DNA of 64,000 bases from Hyphomicrobiales bacterium. GTDB taxonomy: Bacteria; Pseudomonadota; Alphaproteobacteria; Rhizobiales; Rhizobiaceae. The stretch is from NCBI GenBank assembly GCA_900466875.1, contig UBNQ01000033.1, positions 83,024 to 147,023 of the forward strand, given 5' to 3'. Positions 24,903 to 34,243 of this stretch are shown piece after piece. How positions within the stretch are numbered: position 1 is the first letter of the stretch; each line of letters starts with the position of its first letter. A program made the translations under genes and the position numbers. Under the pieces are notes generated by a model that did not search any database, had not been told where the DNA came from, and saw only the letters and a program-made list of their open reading frames with translations.

Positions 24903-27900
24903 ATGACATTCATCGTCCGCCTTCTGAAATGGACATTGAGAGCCGCGATTGCGGCAATCGGCGTTCTTTTCGTCATGGCGCTCGGCGTTGTTCTTTTCGT
25001 CGCCTTCACGCCCGTGGGCGGCGATATCGCTGCCAGCCGCATATCCGCCCTGGTTTCCACGCCGGATCGCTCCATCACCTTCTCGCGGCCGGAAGGCCTG
25101 CTGACAGGTGACCTGCGCGTCGGCGCGCTGACACTCTCCGACAGCAAGGGTCCCTACGCCCAGATCAACGGCATCGAGATCGACTGGTCGCCCGCGGCGC
25201 TGATCACCGGCGAATTCCGCGCCGACCGGATTACCGCAGGCGCAATAGACGTCTACCGCCCACCGGAACCGACAGCCGCAAAGCCGGCCACGACCACGAC
25301 CTCGTCGGGGGGGACCACCCTGCCTGTCGGCATCCGCGTGGCACAACTCGACCTGCCGGACATCAATCTCGCGCAGGCGCTGTCCGGCCGCGATTTTGCC
25401 CTGTCGCTGAAGGGATCGATCGATGCGACGGGACCGAATATCGCGCTCGATCTCCAGGCGACCCGCAAGGACGAACCGGATGCCAAGGCGCTTGCCGACA
25501 TCGTTTATGCTCCCTCCGAAAACCGCCTGACACTGAAGGCATCCGTTTCCGAGCCGGAAGGCGGGCTTCTTGCTCGTCTGTTGAGGCTGCCCGGCGCGCC
25601 GGCCGTGGAACTCGGCCTTGATGGCGAAGGCCCACTGTCCAACTGGGCCGGCAAGCTCTCCGGCAATGTCGACGGCCAGCCGGTCATTTCGGTGGATGGC
25701 CGGCATATCCTGGTGGATAACGGCGGCCATCGTGTCGAGGTCAAGGGTGGCGGCCAGCTTGCGACGCTGATGCCGCCGGCATTGCGCGATCTCTTCGACG
25801 GCACAACCGATATCGATATCGCCGCAACCTACTCGAAATCCGGCCGTGTCGATTTCCAGCGCGGTCAATTGACCTCGGGCGCAGTGCGCATTTCCGCCAA
25901 GGGCGCATGGGACCCGAAGGGCGACAACAGCCTGACGGCAAGTCTCGCCGGCACCAAGGGGCCGGTCGAGGTGGCGTGGCCGATCAATGGCCAGCCGAGC
26001 CGCTTCTCGCTCGAAACGCTGAACTTCACCCTGACCGGTGCCGCCGCAGCCGCCCGCTTTAATGCCACAGCATCGCTTCCCTATGCCGAACTTCCGCAAG
26101 GGCGCTTCCGCCAGATCAGGCTTCAGGCGGAAAGCGAAGATCTCGATCTCATCACCCGGGCAGGCAGCATTCGAAGCCGCTTCACGGTGGGTGAGCTGAA
26201 CTTCGCCAATGCCGATCTGGCGCGCGTGATCCGGGGTCCGGTCACGCTCGATGCGCCGCTGCGCCTGGCGCCACCCGCGATCGGCCTCGACGCCGCCACG
26301 TTCGAAAGCGCCGGTTTCAACGGCACGGTCAGCGGAGCTTACGACACATCGAAACAGGCCGTCACCGGCAATTTCCGCATGTCGGCCAATCCAAGCATTC
26401 TTCCCCCATCGCTCAGCGCGCGCTTTGAAGGCGCGATCGCGGCCGAGGGTTACGTCGATTTCGTCCAGAACGGGCGCATGAGCCTGGAAAACCTCGTCGT
26501 CAAGTCGAATGCGGTCGAGGCCCATGGCAATGTCCTGATGGAGAACGGCAACGTCTCCGGTCGGCTTGCCGGCCGCCTGCCGGACATCAAGCGCTGGCTG
26601 GGTGATGCGGAGGGTGCCGCAGGCTTCGACATATCCGCCAAAGGCCCGCTGACGGGCGCGAATGTGAGAGCCGTCATCAATTCCGCCGAAGCCCGCCTTG
26701 CAGGCCGCAGGCTGGAAGACCTGAGCCTCGTGCTTGAAGGCATGGCAAATCCGGATGCGCCACAGGGCCATCTCTCGGTCAATGGCTCGATCGACAGCAA
26801 GCCGATCCGTATCAATACCGACCTCGCATCTGCCAATGGCGAAACGCAGGCGCCGGCGATCAATGCCGAAATCGGCCCCAACAAGCTGACGGGCGCCTTG
26901 ACCTTCTCGCCGGAATTCATGCCGTCGGGCCAGCTTCAGTTCGATTTCCCCGATGTCTCCCTGCTGGCAGCCCTTGCCGCGCAGCAGGCTCAGGGTGACT
27001 TGAAGGGCTCCGTCACCTTCAACCGTGAAGGCCAGACAACCGGCGCGATCATCAAGGCGAACGGGTCGGCGCTTCGGCGCGGCAATGCCGGCCTGCTGCA
27101 GCCTGCGATCGACCTCACCATTCCGGATATCAAGACGATTGCCGCTCAGGGCTCGATCCGCGCAGCCCGCCTCGGCACCGACAGCATTTTCCTGGAAGGC
27201 CTTAATGTCGGCCTGAACCATTCGGGCACCACGACCACGGTCGATCTGTCCGCCAATTACGATGCAGCCCCGCTCACGACCAAAGCGACGATCGAAACCG
27301 CCGGTGGACTTGCCATCGGCCTGCAGAGTTTCGAGGCGACACCTCGCAAGATCCCGGTAAGGCTGGAAAACCCGACCCGCATCGTCATCGAGAATGGTGG
27401 CGCGCGCCTGTCGAACCTCACCATCGCGACCGGAACCGGCAGCATCTCCGTAAACGGGACGGCCGGCTCCACGCTCGATGTGGCGGCAACGATAAACGCT
27501 CTGCCGGCAAGCCTGCTCAACACCTTCCTGCCCACCATCCATGCCGCAGGCAATATTTCGGGCACGATCAATGCAACGGGCACCAGCTCGGCTCCTGCGA
27601 TAAAATATGATTTAGAATGGAGTGATGCCCAGCTTCGCCAGATGCGCGACGCTGGCATCGGGCCATTTCGCCTCTCTACAGCGGGCACCTTCGCAAATGG
27701 CACAGTCACACTAGAGGAAACCCGCGTTTCCGGCAGTGGCGGCATGGAAGTCACGGCCGACGGCAAAGTGCTTCTCAACGAGAACGGCGGCCCGGCGCTG
27801 AACATCAATGCCCGCGCCAAGGCCATTCCCGCCAACATCGCCAATGCCTTCGTCCCGAACCTCGGCGCGCAGGGGATGATTTCCGGCACGGTGACGGCCA

Positions 27901-29399
27901 CCGGCACGCCTCAGGCGCCGGCGGTTCGCTACAACCTTCGCTGGGACAACGCAGCCGTCAGCCAGACGACGAGTGCCGGCGTCGCAGCCGTCGACATCAC
28001 CGCCGAAGGCACGTTCCAGGATGGTCGGGTAACCGTCGACACCCGCCTTTCCGGCGGTGGCGGCATCGCGCTGTCGGGCGGCGGCACGGCCGTGATCACC
28101 GGCGACAGGCCGCTCAATCTCAAGTTTTCCGGCAGCGTTCCGTTCTCCATCCTTGCCGGCCAGCTCGCGGCGCAGGGTTTTGTGCTGGAAGGCACCGGCA
28201 ATATCGATATCGCAGTCGGCGGCAACGCGGCATCACCCGCGATCACCGGAACGCTTGCGACATCCGGTTCGCGACTGATCGACGTGCGCAGAAATCTTGC
28301 GATCACTGGGCTGACCGCCAACGTGGCGCTGGACGGCAAGACGGCGCGTCTTTCGGGCATTTCCGGTTCGCTCTCCGGCGGCGGCACGGTTTCGGTTGAC
28401 GGCACCGTCGGCATCGAACCTGCATCCGGTTTTCCGGCAGACCTGACGATCCGGCTGGACAAGGCGAGCTATGCGGATGGCACCCTGTTTGCAGTGACGG
28501 CGGACGGCACGCTGACCTTCAAGGGACCGGTCATGTCCGGCCCCACGCTTGGCGGCGACGTTTCGCTGACCAAGGCTTCGATCACGGTTCCCGCCAAACT
28601 TCCAACTTCGCTGCGCTCGATCGACATCCGGCACCGCAACGCGCCGGCCGATGTTCTGCGGCAGATGGAAGAGATACGACCGAAACAGGCGTCCGGCAGT
28701 TCCAATCCCATCAAGCTTGATCTTCGCGTGCGCGCGCCGAACGGAATCTTTGTCCGCGGCCGCGGCATCGATGCGGAACTCGGCGGAGAACTGACCGTCG
28801 CGGGGACGGCGATCGCGCCGCAGGTCAGCGGCGGCTTCGAGATGCGCCGTGGCCGCATCATCATCCTGACGAAACGTCTCGATTTCACCGAGGGCGACAT
28901 CACCTTCGGCGGCGGCCTGATCCCGGTTCTCAACATGTCGGCGGACACGACATCCGGCCAGACGACGATCACCGTCGGCGTCACCGGAATGGCGGACGAT
29001 CCGACGATTGCCTTTTCCTCCTCCCCTGCCCTGCCGCAGGACGAAGTGATGGCGCAGCTGATCTTCGGCCAGTCCATGTCGCGGCTCTCGCCCCTGCAGA
29101 TCGCCCAGTTGGCCGATGCAGTCAGCCAGCTTGCCGGCGGCGGCTCGACCTCGCTGCTGCAGACACTTCGCAGCAATCTCGGCGTCGATGACCTGGACGT
29201 GAATACTGACTCGACCGGCCAGACGAGCGTTTCGGTCGGCCGCTACATCAACAACCGCACCTATCTGCAGGTTGAACAGGGTGGTGAAGGCGGTGCACAG
29301 GCAACAATCAACCTGGATGTGGGCCGCGGCGTAAAGCTCAAGGCCGGCGCCGGCACCGAAGGCGGCAAGGCTGGTATATTCTACGAAAAAGAGTATTGA
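24903..29399 (+). CDS. tamB: Translocation and assembly module protein TamB
   Basis: A 1498-residue AsmA-like bridging protein. One N-terminal membrane helix (about residues 8-38) anchors it in the inner membrane. The rest is repetitive beta-strand sequence (alternating hydrophobic residues, many Gly and Asn), forming a groove across the periplasm. The C-terminal TamB domain (about 1130-1498) ends in GIFYEKEY and contacts TamA. Two imperfect tandem units of about 105 residues are visible around 27.5-28.1 kb. It starts 18 bp after tamA, so the pair is one operon. Confidence 0.93.
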   Translation: MTFIVRLLKWTLRAAIAAIGVLFVMALGVVLFVAFTPVGGDIAASRISALVSTPDRSITFSRPEGLLTGDLRVGALTLSDSKGPYAQINGIEIDWSPAALITGEFRADRITAGAIDVYRPPEPTAAKPATTTTSSGGTTLPVGIRVAQLDLPDINLAQALSGRDFALSLKGSIDATGPNIALDLQATRKDEPDAKALADIVYAPSENRLTLKASVSEPEGGLLARLLRLPGAPAVELGLDGEGPLSNWAGKLSGNVDGQPVISVDGRHILVDNGGHRVEVKGGGQLATLMPPALRDLFDGTTDIDIAATYSKSGRVDFQRGQLTSGAVRISAKGAWDPKGDNSLTASLAGTKGPVEVAWPINGQPSRFSLETLNFTLTGAAAAARFNATASLPYAELPQGRFRQIRLQAESEDLDLITRAGSIRSRFTVGELNFANADLARVIRGPVTLDAPLRLAPPAIGLDAATFESAGFNGTVSGAYDTSKQAVTGNFRMSANPSILPPSLSARFEGAIAAEGYVDFVQNGRMSLENLVVKSNAVEAHGNVLMENGNVSGRLAGRLPDIKRWLGDAEGAAGFDISAKGPLTGANVRAVINSAEARLAGRRLEDLSLVLEGMANPDAPQGHLSVNGSIDSKPIRINTDLASANGETQAPAINAEIGPNKLTGALTFSPEFMPSGQLQFDFPDVSLLAALAAQQAQGDLKGSVTFNREGQTTGAIIKANGSALRRGNAGLLQPAIDLTIPDIKTIAAQGSIRAARLGTDSIFLEGLNVGLNHSGTTTTVDLSANYDAAPLTTKATIETAGGLAIGLQSFEATPRKIPVRLENPTRIVIENGGARLSNLTIATGTGSISVNGTAGSTLDVAATINALPASLLNTFLPTIHAAGNISGTINATGTSSAPAIKYDLEWSDAQLRQMRDAGIGPFRLSTAGTFANGTVTLEETRVSGSGGMEVTADGKVLLNENGGPALNINARAKAIPANIANAFVPNLGAQGMISGTVTATGTPQAPAVRYNLRWDNAAVSQTTSAGVAAVDITAEGTFQDGRVTVDTRLSGGGGIALSGGGTAVITGDRPLNLKFSGSVPFSILAGQLAAQGFVLEGTGNIDIAVGGNAASPAITGTLATSGSRLIDVRRNLAITGLTANVALDGKTARLSGISGSLSGGGTVSVDGTVGIEPASGFPADLTIRLDKASYADGTLFAVTADGTLTFKGPVMSGPTLGGDVSLTKASITVPAKLPTSLRSIDIRHRNAPADVLRQMEEIRPKQASGSSNPIKLDLRVRAPNGIFVRGRGIDAELGGELTVAGTAIAPQVSGGFEMRRGRIIILTKRLDFTEGDITFGGGLIPVLNMSADTTSGQTTITVGVTGMADDPTIAFSSSPALPQDEVMAQLIFGQSMSRLSPLQIAQLADAVSQLAGGGSTSLLQTLRSNLGVDDLDVNTDSTGQTSVSVGRYINNRTYLQVEQGGEGGAQATINLDVGRGVKLKAGAGTEGGKAGIFYEKEY

Positions 29400-29596
29400 G
29401 CCGCCCGACAAGGGAAACGGACCGCGCTTTTGCGTTCTATGATTTATGTTTGAGCAATAATCCTTGGTTAAAGTCGGCCTCACGCGATCTGAGATTTGCC
29501 GTGATTCGGCACCGGACCGCGACGTGATGGGGATTTGTGCCTGAATTGTCAGGTGCGGTTGTCTCACGCAGGCAACGGAAAGCTGGGGCATTTTTG

Positions 29597-30076
29597 ATGG
29601 CAACCACGATCAATTCTACAATGTATAACGGCGAAATGCTCGAGATCATCGCCTTCCGTCTTCACGATCAGGAATTCTGCGTCAAGACGACAACGATCCG
29701 CGAAATCCGCGGATGGGCTCCGTCCACGCCTCTCCCCCATGCCCCGAAGGATGTCATCGGCGTGATGAACCTGCGTGGCTCGGTCATCCCGATCATCGAC
29801 CTTGCCTACAAGCTCGGCATGAAGAGCACAGTCGCCAACGAGCGTAGCGCCATCGTTGTTGCCGAAGTTCACAACATGGTCATCGGCATGCTCGTCGACC
29901 GGGTTTCCGATATCCTCACCATCCCGTCGAGCCAGGTTCAGCCGGTTCCGGAAGTATCGGCATCCTTCGACAAGTCCTTCTCCGAAGGCATCATTGCCAA
30001 CGAGCATGGCATGATCTGCTTCCTGAACCTCGCCAAGATGTTCAAGGGCACCGAACTGGAAGATATCGCCGCCTGA
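29597..30076 (+). CDS. cheW: Chemotaxis coupling protein CheW
   Basis: A 159-residue CheW that links chemoreceptors to the kinase CheA. The two SH3-like subdomains contain the family strings FRLHDQEFCVKTTTIREI, GVMNLRGSVIPIIDL and VDRVSDILTI. I start at MATTINSTMYNG; the frame reaches back to 29537 without support. It is separated from cheA and other che genes but lies just before a chemoreceptor gene, so it may serve that receptor. Confidence 0.95.
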   Translation: MATTINSTMYNGEMLEIIAFRLHDQEFCVKTTTIREIRGWAPSTPLPHAPKDVIGVMNLRGSVIPIIDLAYKLGMKSTVANERSAIVVAEVHNMVIGMLVDRVSDILTIPSSQVQPVPEVSASFDKSFSEGIIANEHGMICFLNLAKMFKGTELEDIAA

Positions 30077-30104
30077 GGCAGGGTATCGAAGTAACGCCAA
30101 GTTC

Positions 30105-30127
30105 AAGAGCCGCAAAATGCGGCTCTT
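30105..30127 (+). terminator. Hairpin after cheW
   Basis: A 10-bp perfect stem AAGAGCCGCA/TGCGGCTCTT with the loop AAA, 28 bp after the cheW stop. It lacks a clear T tract, so it may be a weak terminator or an mRNA-stabilising hairpin that lowers read-through into the chemoreceptor gene. Confidence 0.5.
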
Positions 30128-30279
30128 ATCGTTTCCGGGCTAATAATTGTAGTTTTAATAAAGACCGCATTAATTTTTTAATGTCCTAATATAAGTGGAA
30201 GTTCAGCGCGTTGAGAGAGAGCGCAGGCTTCGCTGATATTGGCAGTAGCCGCCACAAGGTTACGTCTGAGGGACACAAA

Positions 30280-32031
30280 ATGCTGGGACTGGGCAAGGCG
30301 GCAGGTGCACTGGACACACTCGCCGCGATATCGCGATCGCAGGCAGTCATCGAATTCGACCTTGGCGGAAACATCCTCAACGCCAATCCCAATTTCTGCG
30401 AAGCGCTGGGTTATTCGCTTCAGGAGATCAAGGGCAAACATCATCGGATCTTTTGCGATGCGGATTACGCTGCATCGGCCGAATACAAGGCGTTTTGGGC
30501 CAATCTCGCAGCCGGCAAATTCGACGCCAAGGAATATAAGCGGATCACCAAATCCGGTCGCGAGATCTGGATACAGGCCTCCTACAACCCTGTCTCGCGC
30601 GGTGGCAAACCCTACAAGGTCATCAAGATCGCGACCGATATCACCGCGGCGAAGATCAGGGCCGTCGAGGACGCCGCCAAGCTTTCCGCCATCAGCCGTT
30701 CTCAGGCCGTGATCGAGTTTGCACCGGACGGTACCATTCTCGATGCCAATGAGAACTTCTGCACCGGACTGGGTTACGACCTGTCGGAGATCAGGGGCAA
30801 ACATCACCGCATGTTCTGCGAGCCGGGTTACGCCGCATCGAAAGACTATGCCGAGTTCTGGCCGCGCCTCGCCAACGGAGAATTCATAGCCGACGAATTC
30901 GTTCGTTATGGCAAGGGCGGCAAGGAAATCTGGATCCAGGCCGCCTACAATCCGATCACCGACCTGAGCGGCAAAGTGTCGAAGGTCGTGAAATTCGCCA
31001 CGGACGTGACCCCGCGCATGAGCGCCATCGGCCTGCTCGGTACGGGCCTTCGCGACCTTGCAAACGGCAAGCTCGATCAGTCGATCGACACTAATTTTGT
31101 CCCCAGCATGGAATCGACCCGCCAGGATTTCAATTCGGTCGCCGGCAAACTGCGTGACGCCATGAAGGTGGTGGCACAGAATGCCTCCGGTATCGCCTCC
31201 GCATCGAGCGAGATACGCGACGCCTCTCAGGAATTGGCAAAACGCACCGAACAGCAGGCGGCCTCGCTGGAGGAAGCAGCCGCAGCCCTCGAACAGATCA
31301 CCCGCACGGTCGGCGATTCCAGCAATCGCGCCGAGGAAGCAGGACGGCTTGTCACCAACACTCGCCAGAATGCCGAGCAGTCCGGCCTCGTCGTGCAGCA
31401 GGCGATCTCCGCCATGGACGAGATCGCCAAATCGTCGAACGAGATCACCAACATCATCGGCGTCATCGACGACATCGCCTTCCAGACCAACCTTCTCGCG
31501 CTGAATGCCGGCGTCGAGGCAGCCCGCGCAGGCGAGGCCGGCAAGGGATTTGCCGTCGTCGCCCAGGAGGTTCGCGAGCTCGCCCAACGCTCCGCCAAGG
31601 CCGCAAAGGAGATCAAGACGCTGATCAACACCTCCAGCCATCAGGTTTCGGGCGGCGTGGAACTCGTCGGACGGACCGGCGGCTCATTGCGGGATATTCT
31701 CGGCCAGGTCGCCAGCATCCATGAAAACGTCTCCGCTATCGTCGAGGCCTCCCGCGAACAGGCATCGAGCCTGCGCGAGATCAGCCAGGCGGTGAACCAT
31801 ATGGACCAGGCGACGCAGCAGAACGCCGCCATGGTGGAAGAGACGACGGCGGCAAGCCATTCGCTGGCGAACGAGGCCGAAAGCCTGCGCGGGCTGCTGA
31901 TGCAGTTCAATATCGGCGAAAGCGCGGTCGCCATGTCGCGCCCTGCCGCTCAGCCGGCTTACGCCAATACCGCTCCTCTGCGAATGGCGCATGCCAATCT
32001 CAAACAGGCATCAGGCTGGCAGGATTTTTGA
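30280..32031 (+). CDS. Soluble methyl-accepting chemotaxis protein with two PAS domains
   Basis: A 583-residue cytoplasmic chemoreceptor without membrane helices. Two tandem PAS domains (about 12-122 and 134-246) are clearly duplicates: both contain ISRSQAVIEF, the GKHH-R-x-FC motif and EIWIQA-YNP. A coiled-coil signalling domain follows, with the conserved hairpin tip IDDIAFQTNLLALNAGVEAARAGE. The C-terminus GWQDF fits the xWxxF docking motif for CheR/CheB. GAGGG lies 8 nt before the ATG at 30280. It should sense an internal signal such as redox or metabolic state; whether the PAS domains bind a cofactor is unknown. Confidence 0.93.
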   Translation: MLGLGKAAGALDTLAAISRSQAVIEFDLGGNILNANPNFCEALGYSLQEIKGKHHRIFCDADYAASAEYKAFWANLAAGKFDAKEYKRITKSGREIWIQASYNPVSRGGKPYKVIKIATDITAAKIRAVEDAAKLSAISRSQAVIEFAPDGTILDANENFCTGLGYDLSEIRGKHHRMFCEPGYAASKDYAEFWPRLANGEFIADEFVRYGKGGKEIWIQAAYNPITDLSGKVSKVVKFATDVTPRMSAIGLLGTGLRDLANGKLDQSIDTNFVPSMESTRQDFNSVAGKLRDAMKVVAQNASGIASASSEIRDASQELAKRTEQQAASLEEAAAALEQITRTVGDSSNRAEEAGRLVTNTRQNAEQSGLVVQQAISAMDEIAKSSNEITNIIGVIDDIAFQTNLLALNAGVEAARAGEAGKGFAVVAQEVRELAQRSAKAAKEIKTLINTSSHQVSGGVELVGRTGGSLRDILGQVASIHENVSAIVEASREQASSLREISQAVNHMDQATQQNAAMVEETTAASHSLANEAESLRGLLMQFNIGESAVAMSRPAAQPAYANTAPLRMAHANLKQASGWQDF

Positions 32032-32042
32032 GCTGAAGTGGA

Positions 32043-32075
32043 GGGAGGGAGGCCGATCCGGCCTCCCTCCCTTTC
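32043..32075. terminator. Bidirectional hairpin between the chemoreceptor and aldo/keto reductase genes
   Basis: A 13-bp perfect stem of purine-rich left arm and pyrimidine-rich right arm with a 3-nt loop (ATC), followed on the plus strand by TTTC. It fills the gap between two convergent genes. Confidence 0.8.
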
Positions 32076-33125
32076 TCAATCTTTCACTTCGAACGGCGCT
32101 GGACGGCGGCCCACACCCTGCCGCTCCAGCATCCAGCCCGGATATTCCGGCATCAGCGCACTGACCTCGTCGAGCTTCTTCAGGTCGTCCGCATCGAGCG
32201 TGACAGAAACGGCCTTCAGGTTTTCATCCAGCTGTTCGATCCGCTTTGCTCCGATGATGACACTCGTCACAAACGGCTTGGCGAGGATATAGGCAAGCGC
32301 CACCGCAGCCACGCTTGTCTCATGCTTGGCTGCAATCTCCCGCATCGCCGCAACACATGCCCAGGCGCGGTAATTGTCGACCGGCGGGAAATCGAATTCC
32401 TGCCGCCGGCCTTCACCATTGCCGGGCGCGCCGGGGCCATATTTGCCGGAAAGCAGACCACCGGCTAGCGGCGACCACACCATCAGACCGAGTTTTTCTT
32501 CCTGCATCAGCGGCACGATTTCACGTTCCAGATCCCGGCCGGCAATCGAATAATAGGATTGCACCGTCTCGAACCGGGCAAAACCGCGCCGCTCCGAAAT
32601 GCCGAGCGCCTTGGCGATCCGCCATGCCGCCCAGTTGGAGAGACCGATATAACGAACGAGCCCGCGCGAGACGAGATCATCGAGCGCCCTCAACGTCTCG
32701 TCGATCGGCGTGACCGTGTCCGTGCCATGGATCTGATAGAGATCGATATGATCGACCTGCAGCCGCTCGAGGCTTTGCTCGACCGAATCCATGATATGCC
32801 CGCGCGATGCACCGCGGTCATTCGGCTTGTCGCTCATCTGTCCTAGAAACTTGGTGGCGATCACGATGTCCTTGCGCGCCACGCCGACATTGCGGATCGC
32901 CTGGCCGAGGATCCGTTCCGAATTGCCGAAGGAATAGACATCCGCCGTATCGACGAAATTGACGCCGGCCTTGACCGAACGATCGAGAATGCGGTCGGCC
33001 GCATCCTGATCGACACCGGCGATCTTGCCCCACAACGCCGCGCTGTCGGCCTCGCCGAACGTCATCGTGCCGAGGCATAGTTCAGACACGAACAGGCCTG
33101 TATTGCCCAATTGATTATATCGCAT
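32076..33125 (-). CDS. Aldo/keto reductase
   Basis: A 349-residue NADPH-dependent oxidoreductase with a TIM-barrel fold. The family patterns GTMTFGEAD, FVDTADVYSFGNSE (catalytic D and Y), IATKFLGQMS (K) and IDLYQIHGTD (H) are visible. I start at ATG 33125 because GGAG lies 6 nt upstream; the ATG at 33137 has no ribosome-binding site. The substrate is unknown. It appears to be a single-gene unit. Confidence 0.92.
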   Translation of the reverse strand: MRYNQLGNTGLFVSELCLGTMTFGEADSAALWGKIAGVDQDAADRILDRSVKAGVNFVDTADVYSFGNSERILGQAIRNVGVARKDIVIATKFLGQMSDKPNDRGASRGHIMDSVEQSLERLQVDHIDLYQIHGTDTVTPIDETLRALDDLVSRGLVRYIGLSNWAAWRIAKALGISERRGFARFETVQSYYSIAGRDLEREIVPLMQEEKLGLMVWSPLAGGLLSGKYGPGAPGNGEGRRQEFDFPPVDNYRAWACVAAMREIAAKHETSVAAVALAYILAKPFVTSVIIGAKRIEQLDENLKAVSVTLDADDLKKLDEVSALMPEYPGWMLERQGVGRRPAPFEVKD

Positions 33126-33301
33126 GAACGGCTCCATCTGGGAGAAATGCTATGTGAAATGAGACGGCGCCTCTGCCGCAGGACTGCGGGATCCGCGAAA
33201 GGCACGACGCACCAATAGCCGACCTTGATCGGCTTGGCAAGAAAAACGGAGGGGCCTCCGTTTAAAAAGTGAAAACCAACGACAATTTCAGGTCGAAGGG
33301 T

Positions 33302-34129
33302 TCACGCGACGTCTGCTGCGGATCCCATCTCGATACGCTCGGGCCCAGCGAATATCTCGAAATCCTCGCCGCGCGTCAACGCGACAAGCGTCATGCCCGC
33401 CTCTTCCGCCGTGCGAATGGCAAGCGCCGTCGGTGCCGAGATTGCCACCAGCGTGCAACTTCCCAGTATTGCCGTCTTCTGCACCATTTCAACCGAGATA
33501 CGACTGGTCACGACGACGATGCCCTCTTTGCCTTTCCGCCCGGCGCGGATCACCGCGCCCGCTAGCTTGTCGAGTGCGTTATGCCGGCCGACATCCTCGC
33601 GAACCGCAATCAACCCTTCGCCGGGAATGAAAAAACCGGCCCCGTGAACGGCATGTGTCTCCGCATGCAGCGGCTGTGCCCCGTTCAGCGCAGTCATCGC
33701 GGCCGTTATATCCTCTGGCGTCAGCAACAGCCGGACATCGGCAACATCCGGCACGACCCGCATGGCCTGTTCGATCGATTCGATGCCGCAAAGCCCGCAG
33801 CCCACCGGGCCTGCCATATGCCGCCGCCGCGCACGCAGGGCATCCTCCTTGGTTTCGGCCAACCGAACCTGCACGTCGAGGCCCTGCCCTTCTTCGAGAA
33901 CCGTGATCTCCTCGATCTCGGCCATATAGGTGATGATGCCTTCGGTCAGGCTGAAACCAATGGCAAAGTCTTCGAGGTCCGCCGGCGTGCCCATCATCAC
34001 CGCATGGGTAGAGCCGCCATAGGAAAGAGCGATCGGCACCTCCTCCGGCACCGAACGCGAGCCCGCGCGGACAACACCATTCCGGCGAATGATCTCCTGC
34101 GCAACGGTTGTCGTTCTGAAGCCGGCCAT
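33302..34129 (-). CDS. fdhD: Formate dehydrogenase accessory sulfurtransferase FdhD
   Basis: A 275-residue protein that passes sulfur from the cysteine desulfurase to the molybdenum or tungsten bis-MGD cofactor of formate dehydrogenase. The active CxxC loop is seen as GCGLCGIE at about residues 110-117, and EDVGRHNALDKLAG is a family signature. No formate dehydrogenase structural gene is in the window. The upstream same-strand LysR gene is of the type usually found beside fds operons. Confidence 0.95.
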   Translation of the reverse strand: MAGFRTTTVAQEIIRRNGVVRAGSRSVPEEVPIALSYGGSTHAVMMGTPADLEDFAIGFSLTEGIITYMAEIEEITVLEEGQGLDVQVRLAETKEDALRARRRHMAGPVGCGLCGIESIEQAMRVVPDVADVRLLLTPEDITAAMTALNGAQPLHAETHAVHGAGFFIPGEGLIAVREDVGRHNALDKLAGAVIRAGRKGKEGIVVVTSRISVEMVQKTAILGSCTLVAISAPTALAIRTAEEAGMTLVALTRGEDFEIFAGPERIEMGSAADVA

Positions 34130-34243
34130 CGGCTCTCCTCGGTTTCCATGGTCTATGCACGTTCAGCGACGGCACTGATATACGCCGCTATAATGTAATG
34201 CCTTGGCCATAAATCGCCAGTTCCCGTCCGCCGATCAGCAAGC

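Noticed and set aside
24672..27542. A 956-residue open frame on the minus strand
   Set aside because: It is antisense to tamA and tamB, has no recognisable domains and reflects codon bias of the real genes.
30178..31641. A 487-residue minus-strand open frame under the chemoreceptor gene
   Set aside because: It lacks family motifs; the plus strand has the complete chemoreceptor with PAS and signalling domains.
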